A stretch of 12,068 nucleotides of DNA, taken from Pleurotus ostreatus/Saccharomyces cerevisiae fusant. Taxonomy: Eukaryota > Opisthokonta. How positions within the stretch are numbered: position 1 is the stretch's first letter; each line of letters opens with the position of its first letter. This document shows, piece by piece, positions 5,797-12,068 of this stretch. The DNA lies in the NCBI GenBank assembly GCA_024196135.1, contig JAMQCK010001099.1:1-12068 (forward strand), written 5' to 3'. The notes under the pieces are model-generated. The model saw only the letters and a list, made by a program, of their open reading frames with translations, searched no databases and was not told the DNA's origin. Both the position numbers and the translations under genes were made by a program.

Positions 5797-8700
5797 TCAT
5801 ATCAGCGACGCCGTCGGTGGCTGGTTGGCCTGCTGTTGCTGTTGGTTCTGCTGCTGCCCAAACAACGACTGCCCGAACGAGGACTGCGCCGTAAAGCCCG
5901 TCGGCTGCGAGCCGAGGCCACCGAAGGCACCTGTAGGTTGGGAGCCCAAAGCACCGAATGCGCCTGTTGGTTGCGAGCTCAGGCCGCCACCGAAGGCACC
6001 CGTCGGCTGAGAGCCCAAGCCACCAGCGTTGAACGAGGGCATCGGCGGCGCGCCACTCCCACCCAGCGCGAACATTGTCTGCGGCCGGAATGGGTTCGCA
6101 CCTCCCGTCATCTGTGGCCGAAGCCCCACACCCGTCGTCGCACCCGACCCCGGCCCCGAGGACGAGCCCCCAAGACTGCCACTGCTCGTATGCATTGAGA
6201 ATTGCGACGAGCCATTCCCTATCTGCCCGTTCGCTTGTCCATTAGGTTGAGACCCAGTCACCGCCGGCGTCGCCGGTGACGACCCCGGGATCGGCGGCAG
6301 CGACTCCAGCAAGCTCGCCCCAAACGACGACGAGGGCTTGAACGGCTTCAACGACGACTGGAAGCCCGTCGTCTGTGGTCGCAAGCCACCAGAGGCACCA
6401 GTAGGTTGCGATGTCAGACCCGTCGGCTGCGACGAGATGCCCGTCGCATGCGAGAAGAGCGATGCCGAGGTCGTCGTCGTTATCGTCGTTGACGTGTTCT
6501 GCGGGTTCAAAGACGATGCGCCGGAGAACAGCGAGGAAGAGGCATTGTTGTTTTGCCCATTGCTCTGGTCGCTCTTCGCAAACGAAGACGCGACGCTGCT
6601 CATATCCGTCGGACCCGCACCCAGCGCACTCGAGTTGAACCCGTGCCCCGACGAGCCCGCGCCCGTCTGCTGCTGCTGCTGCTGCTGCTGCGAAGCCCCA
6701 CCGAACAACGAGCTCCCCATCCCGCCCGTCTGACTTCCGCTCCCAAACAGCGACGCGCCAAAGCCAGTGGTCTGCAGCTGCAGCGGTCCGTTTTGGCCAT
6801 TTTGCTGTTGCTGACCGTTCGGTTGCTGCTGGCCATTCTGCTGCTTCCCGTACCCCATCGCCAGCTCCATCAGCGTCGGCACCTTTGGTACCGGGGGCGG
6901 CGGCTGCACAACAGGCCCGAACGGATTCTTCGTCCCCGTCTGGTGCGTCTTTACCGGCTGCGGAGGCGGGCTCGCGCTCTTCATCGCGCCCAGCGGCGCC
7001 GACGCCGGTCGCGCGGGCGCCTCTGGCTGCTGCTGCTGCCCGCCTGCGCCAAACAGCGACGCGCCAAGCGACGGCGTCGGCTGGAAAGGCTGCTGACCGT
7101 TCTGGTGCTGGCCGACTTGTTGCTGCGATCCAAAGGGAGAGGACTGGAACGGTTGTTGTTGGGATTGGAAGGGCTGCTGCTGCTGCCCGAAAGGCGCCGC
7201 CTGGAACCCTGTCGTCTGTGGCAGCACCGAGCTCGCGCGGAACGGATTCGACCCCGTCATCTGCGGTGTCAAAGCATTCGCGCGCAGCGTCGTCCCCGGG
7301 AACTGCGGCAGCTGCACCCCCGCCGTATTCGACAGCTGCTGCTGCTGCTGCCCATTCGGGAACGACCCATTCACCTGCAGCGACGGCATCCCCGTCATCT
7401 GCGGCTGCTGCGGCATCGCACCCATCGACGCTGAACCAGTCATACCGTTCATGCCGGGATTGAGTCCGTTGAATTGTGGTTGCGAATGTGAGTCGGGAAG
7501 GAACGACGAGAATGGGCGGTGGCCCGTGGCTTGGGGTTGGAGGAGCTGTTGTTGGGGTTGTTGCTGCTGCTGCATGCCGAAGGGGTTGAAGCCCGTCTGT
7601 TGCGGCGCGACGAAGGCCTGCTGCATGGGCATGCCTGTCTGTTGAGGCATCATACCGGGCTGTTGCATAGGCATGCCCGTGATTTGGCGTTGTACGAAAG
7701 GATTGGCGATCTGGTTTTGCTGGAAGTAGGCAGAGTTGGGACTGTGAATTGAGACATTAGTCACTGGGATAAATCGCTGAGCAGAAAGCTGACCTGTTGG
7801 TCTGGGGGTTGAACATGGTGGGTTGCTCCTCCTCGATTGCCGCGAAGAAGTCGATGACATTCTTGTTCGTGGACGTTGAGGGCGTAGTCGCATTTGATGG
7901 TGTAGAGGACGAGGTAGAGGGTTTGTCTGCACGGTTGCCGAGATTAGTCCAAAGGACAACATTCACGTAGCCAGCGAACTTACCTTCGGGTTTCGACCTC
8001 CGTGCGTCAGTCTCCTTCACGATACCCTTATCGACGGCCTCTTTGTTGGCGCGGTATTCGATGCGGTTTTGCTCAAAGTTGGGGTCGTCGAGATACTCCT
8101 GCAATGCGCTGGCGAGGGACACCGGTGCCTACGAGGATTATTAGCACTGCACCACAAACGAGTGTGGTGTACATACATGCTTGAGGTTGGGTATGGAGAC
8201 GTTGAGGAGGTTCTGCAGTTTCCGTGCGACACCAAGGAACTCAACGACCTTCTCGGTCTGCTTGCAGAAGTGTTTGTAGATCTTGAGCGCTGCCTCTGCG
8301 TCGACATGGGACATCTCAAAGTAGTGCTCTGGATTTTGGTAAGTATACCGCAAGTAATGTTGCGCATATCAGCGCACCAAGTAGATTGATAACACCCTCA
8401 TTGCCGGCCTGAAAAAGGATGAGGAGATCCTTCACAAGCATGCGCAGTGCGGTTATCGTGAGCTCGTCCTCCAAATCATCGAGATAAAACTGATGATCGT
8501 TCAGACACGATAACGATAGCAAGGCAAGCGACGCACCCTGCACTCGACGAGAGCGTCAATCATTCGATGTACCGCCTTCGTCTCCCTCAAGAGGCCCTTC
8601 TCGACCGTCATGACCCGCAGCTTCCGACCCATGACCGTCTTGCTTCGCGACACGCCCGCACTCGCAGGCTTGCTCCGCTCGCTCTTCGCCTTATACTTGC

Positions 8701-9303
8701 TGACGTTGATCCCAAGTTCGTCGTCGACGACGTGCGAGTTGCGCATATCGCGGTTGTTCTCCGCCTGCACGCGTATTGCATCGTGCTTGAGCTCGCTGAA
8801 GGCGCGTATTCGCGAGTCGAGGTAGATGGCGTAGTGCTGCAGGTTCTGCGGGGCTTGGTAGCCTGCGAGAGGAGGTCAGCGAACCCGCACCCCGCACGAT
8901 CAGCTGTGCCACGCACCTTCCCAATTCCCCGCCGAGACGTTCCGTAGGCGTAGGACGTCGTGCGAGCAGAGGAAGCCGAGCACGTTATCCGTCGCGCCGC
9001 TGCGCATCATGGTGTGGAGGACGATGAGGGCCTTGAACACGACCTGCTAGGGGTGAGCTGTCGGCTTCTGTGCGCGCGAAGTAAACACGCACTATGGCAT
9101 TCGGCTCGCGGAATCGCGGGGCAAGGGCCTTGCAGACATCGCCCACGGCGCCCTCCTCAGACCATGTCGCGGCGATGATGGGCTCGAGGTACTGCACGGC
9201 ATCAGCGGGCGCGCCCCTCGTCGGCGACGTGGCGTACCTTCGACTTTGGCGGATTTGCCTTGGGCTTGCAGGCGAGCTTGACAACCTTGTCGAAGCTAGA
9301 CAT
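5797..9303 (-). CDS. AP180/YAP180-type ANTH-domain clathrin adaptor, 9 exons, 1034 aa
   Basis: Exons read 9303-9238, 9191-9093, 9043-8917, 8862-8537, 8489-8378, 8328-8177, 8128-7984, 7926-7794 and 7741-5797 (TGA). All eight introns have GT..AG ends and are 46-57 nt; the joined length is 3105 nt, in frame throughout. Residues 1-294 form an ANTH domain: MSSFDKVVKLACKPK at the N-terminus, a KSKY at 20-23 like the K-x-K-[HY] PI(4,5)P2-binding site of the family, then FREPNAIVVFKALIVLHTMM, GYQAPQNLQHYA and HYFEMSHVDAEAALKIYKHF. Residues 295-343 complete the folded part. Residues 387-1034 are disordered and rich in Q, S, G and P, with five NPF motifs, 14 [LIV]xxQxTG motifs and four SLFG motifs. The family binds PIP2 membranes and clathrin in endocytosis; yeast relatives are Yap1801/Yap1802. 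The start at 9303 matches the family N-terminus, but an in-frame ATG at 9393 would add 30 residues. I see no textbook clathrin box. Confidence 0.95.
5897..6024 (-). repeat. Tandem repeat coding LGSQPTGAFG units at adaptor C-terminus
   Basis: Four imperfect copies of a 33-36 nt unit run through the last exon of the ANTH adaptor gene. On the minus strand they encode GLGSQPTGAFG, GLSSQPTGAFG, ALGSQPTGAFG and GLGSQPTGF. Synonymous differences are many, so the copies are not brand new and the peptide seems to be maintained. Each unit carries one LxxQxTG kinase-type site. Confidence 0.9.
6667..6690 (+). repeat. (CTG)8 microsatellite coding polyGln
   Basis: Eight pure CTG units, CAG on the coding strand, encode eight glutamines in the adaptor tail. 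Shorter CAG runs of four to five units occur near 7030, 7175, 7340 and 7570. Pure triplet runs of this kind commonly vary in length between strains. Confidence 0.95.
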
Positions 9304-12068
9304 GACGGGCGGAGACAAGGATGCCCTCGACGTCGCCGACGACGACGGCGAACTCAAACAACTGGTATTCCGCCGCTGAACGAAGTTACTCATTTGGGCC
9401 CTGTCATGACATACCGGCCAACACCGGAATACTCCCACGGTTCATCTTTCCTCGACATCGTTGTGCGCTCGCATCTCAGGCAGGTATATTTTGCCGAGGG
9501 TGCGCGACGCGAGAGCAGGAAGAAGCAGGAAGGGTCGCCTTGCTGGCCAGAATCAGCGTCAAAATTCGAAGTATCCTTTGAACGACCGCCACGACGATAA
9601 CTTGTCCAGGCACTCAAATGTCCGCGAGGGGACGGCAGACTTTCCGTCGCACAATAGGAGCATCTGGATCTGTCATACGAATGCTGTCTAGCTATACTAC
9701 GAACAAATTTGAGGGCCAGAAGGGGAAGTGAATCTTTGAGGATCTGGCGGCCGGCCGAATCCCGCCGCGTAATCGTCCAGTCCGCAAGTACATACGTTGC
9801 TGGTTTAGTCCTAAGTTTCGTGGGACATGGTAGGGATGGTAGGGAGGTGTTCGGCTCATACCCTCGGCTTGAAGGTATCAGGGACTCGACACGGACATTG
9901 GCACGAGGTGTATGTCGACAAAGTCCATGGCGGAAACCCACGCCCACATAGCTGACCGATTGCATCTTCGCAGCCGGTAGGTGTCAGCCTCAATCTTGCA
10001 GCTAGGGAGAGGTCATGGTCCTAAGCATGGTGCGTTCGGAGCGCAGCACCTGTAGGCACACACGATCAAATTGCATACGTGCACGTCCGTCGAGTACGCC
10101 CGGCAAAGGTTCCCCTGCTAGATCTCATTGAGGTCGTAAGGTCTGCATTGGGGAGCCCAGATGAGATTCTATTACGGTCGAAGCCCGTCGCCATTCCAAG
10201 CGAAAACTCGAAGTTGAAGTTGAAATCGTTCAGATGGGTGGGTCACGTGACGTATTCCAGCGCAGGAGGACCTCACGCGAACAGGTGCTCGACTGGAGCC
10301 CAGCACTTGAGAAGACAGAGAAAAATTGCGATAGGATGAGCTTGACGGTGAGGGTACCAAGCCAGGCGAGAGGGAAGGAGGGGCGCCCAGAGGTTGGATG
10401 ACGCTGCGCGTAAATGTTGAGGTGAAATCGGAGCATAACTTCGAGATGCGAGACGGGAAGGAGCGTTCTGGGCTGGTCCGAGAATGAGAGACGTATAGCA
10501 TTGAGAGACAGTGAGCACACCTTCGATACTACACGATTGACTCCGGTGATGAGCACGGAGGTACGCCTGTCGAACACAAATCGACGAAAGCTTCAGGACC
10601 TCTTTTGCCGTCGGATAACTTCGTCATACGGCCAGAGAATGATGAACTAGCAGGAGGGAGCGGAAGGGCGCGGCTTGAAGGGAGATTGAGCTACCCGCGA
10701 GCGGTGGCGCAGGAGATCATGGTGGTGAGAAGCAAGTTATTTGATCGCCATTTTCGACCCGATCTCGTCGCTCCCCGCCGTCGTCTGCGGTGTCGAGGCC
10801 TCTGTTGAGCGTCTACAAGGACGATAAACCCTTCCAAGCATAGAGAGGCCGTCGGAAAGCATACGGGGACTTATCTACGCGCTAAGACGCTCACTTCGGG
10901 CGCATACCGCCTCCCTGTTTTCGGACGCCGCTGCGGAGGAGTTGTACATCTGGGCGAGTTCTCTCAAACATCTCGCTGAATCGTAGCTCATGGAATTCTT
11001 AGGTACATAGCGTAGATATCTGTGGCATCGTGCCAAATGTGAACAAGAAACGACCTTGTTGCGATTGGAGCTGCTTGGCCACGTATCGGGCGTCTGCTGG
11101 GCTCGCCTGTCGCGCCGTCTACCTGGCCGCCCTTGCATATGTAAGGAGCACAGTCCTTTCAAAGGTAGGGTGTGGGATGGATATGCAGGTAGGTGCCGAG
11201 GGGGAAAATGCGACGCATGCGCACGCCGTGCATCTGCGAACTTGCAGCGCTAAAGCGCAAGACTCGCTGGAACTTAGAGGCTGCAGATGTCGAAGGGCGA
11301 CATACATATGTGCTAGTACGTCTGCAGTCTACGCGCTATGAAAGAGCAGATAAGGTGAGCTACGGGCGGTCGAACTCAGCGCTTGAGCGTACGTGAGGTG
11401 CGTTTACTGAAGCCAGTTCAGCACCCAAGCGCTAATCGGCCTTTTACACAGGAAAGGTGGCTTAGAACGCACATATCCCGGCTCAGCGCGTTGAGTGGTG
11501 GCTGCTGTCGCGAAGCACAGACGCAGGGTGTCAATCTCAGCAAGAGAGGCGAAGTGCTCGATAACGTTGCATGAGTGAGCGAATGTCTGCGACGCCGGGA
11601 TGCGCGGCTCTACAGCACCCTGGTCATTTGTACGGATAGCTAGGCTGCATTGCGAGGGCAGCTGCTCAGTGCAGGGCGGCCAGAAGGACAGCGAGCGCGA
11701 TGAAGGTGTCGAGGGCAGGTGCGTGCTGGCCACAAGACGACAGGCTCGGGATTTCCGCCTCATCTACCCAACTAGAAGTCCATAGGCATCTACCTGCCGA
11801 GTGGAGTGTGCTGACCACGTTGGGTTCCATGCAATTATCGAAGGCCGAAGTGGAAAGGGCGACTGACGAATACGCGGCAATCGAGCTTCGCTGTCCACTT
11901 CGACGTGGCAAGGGCACCGTGGGGCGATAAGACGCCTCGAGTTTTGGGAAGGCTCCAAGCTGTCGAATTAGGTGCGTTGAAGAGTATCTCGACATCCTAG
12001 GAGACGGTACGGGAGGAAGATGGCAGTTCACGTTAGCCCAAGCCTGGAAGGTCTTCACTGTTTCGTCG
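9304..12068. other. Adaptor promoter region and 2.8-kb gene-poor flank
   Basis: The first few hundred bases upstream of 9303 should be the adaptor leader and promoter. Beyond that I find no supportable gene on either strand. The longest ATG frame (9965-9390, minus, 191 codons) has mixed third positions and Cys/Arg/Ser-rich composition like translated noncoding DNA. A frame open at the right edge (12058-11666, minus) looks equally non-coding. I checked for spliced exons by eye and saw no family signature, terminal repeats or transposase motif. Confidence 0.5.
10242..10251. promoter_or_regulatory. Palindromic E-box GTCACGTGAC
   Basis: This perfect 10-nt palindrome contains CACGTG, the core bound by bHLH factors such as the Cbf1 type; GTCACGTG is the preferred Cbf1 form in yeasts. 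It is 0.9 kb upstream of the adaptor start and no gene is known next to it, so a regulatory role is only a guess. Confidence 0.3.

Noticed and set aside
6553..7434. 293-codon plus-strand frame and other long plus-strand frames at 5785-6733 and 6885-7463
   Set aside because: These are the complement of the CAG- and Gln/Ser-rich adaptor exon. They translate to runs of Leu/Arg, Ala/Ser or Cys that mirror the repeats.
5797..7740. Possible FG-nucleoporin, because of many FG dipeptides (LFG, PFG, AFG)
   Set aside because: The N-terminal ANTH domain, the NPF motifs and the Ark/Prk-type sites place it in endocytosis; FG pairs follow from the SLFG and PTGAFG repeats.
9390..9965. 191-codon minus-strand ATG frame upstream of the adaptor
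   Set aside because: No third-position bias, a composition like random translation, no domain, and it overlaps the expected adaptor promoter and leader.
11404..12058. Overlapping minus-strand frames at the right edge, possibly the 3' end of a gene
   Set aside because: Neither frame (11763-11404 or 12058-11666) has coding composition or a known motif; continuation beyond the window cannot be judged.
1..12068. Mobile elements, tRNA or rRNA genes, CRISPR arrays
   Set aside because: No terminal inverted repeats, transposase or reverse transcriptase motifs, tRNA TpsiC-like GGTTCGANTCC, or regular spacer arrays were seen on reading both strands; a small decayed element could still be missed by eye.

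Overview
The window looks like nuclear DNA of a filamentous basidiomycete, probably an Agaricomycete. The coding exons are GC-rich at third codon positions. Most introns are tiny (46-57 nt in the largest gene), with GT..AG ends and CTAAC/CTGAT/CTAAT-type branch sites. Two unrelated F-box genes sit in tandem, a family that is heavily expanded in these fungi. I see no bacterial signals, RNA genes, CRISPR arrays or intact mobile elements.

All four genes I can support are on the minus strand, so they read right to left. (1) 9303-5797: a nine-exon gene for an AP180/YAP180-type ANTH-domain clathrin adaptor of 1034 residues. Its long, disordered, Gln-rich tail is packed with Ark/Prk-kinase-type LxxQxTG sites and NPF (EH-domain-binding) motifs. 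(2) 5083-3848: a single-exon F-box protein of 411 residues with leucine-rich repeat-like segments. (3) 3365-2070: a second single-exon F-box protein of 431 residues with an N-terminal coiled coil. (4) 1558-866: a three-exon gene for a 107-residue TMEM14/UPF0136 four-helix membrane protein. No single reading frame shows more than a third of this last gene, and it is only visible after splicing.

The rest is intergenic. Positions 1-865 hold several short tandem duplications and a pyrimidine-rich tract. Positions 1559-2069 hold an unassigned K/E-rich open stretch. Positions 5084-5796 contain a 17-nt triplet repeat. Positions 9304-12068 (2.8 kb) hold the adaptor promoter and then a long stretch with no supportable gene.

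The genes do not form a pathway. The adaptor belongs to endocytosis, the F-box proteins are predicted SCF ubiquitin-ligase substrate receptors, and the TMEM14 protein is a small membrane protein. The most interesting signal is in the adaptor tail: 14 strict kinase-type motifs, with every one of the five NPF motifs within two residues of an xTG site. This suggests phospho-control of EH-domain binding. Two of the gene's introns also look suited to produce alternative proteins if retained.
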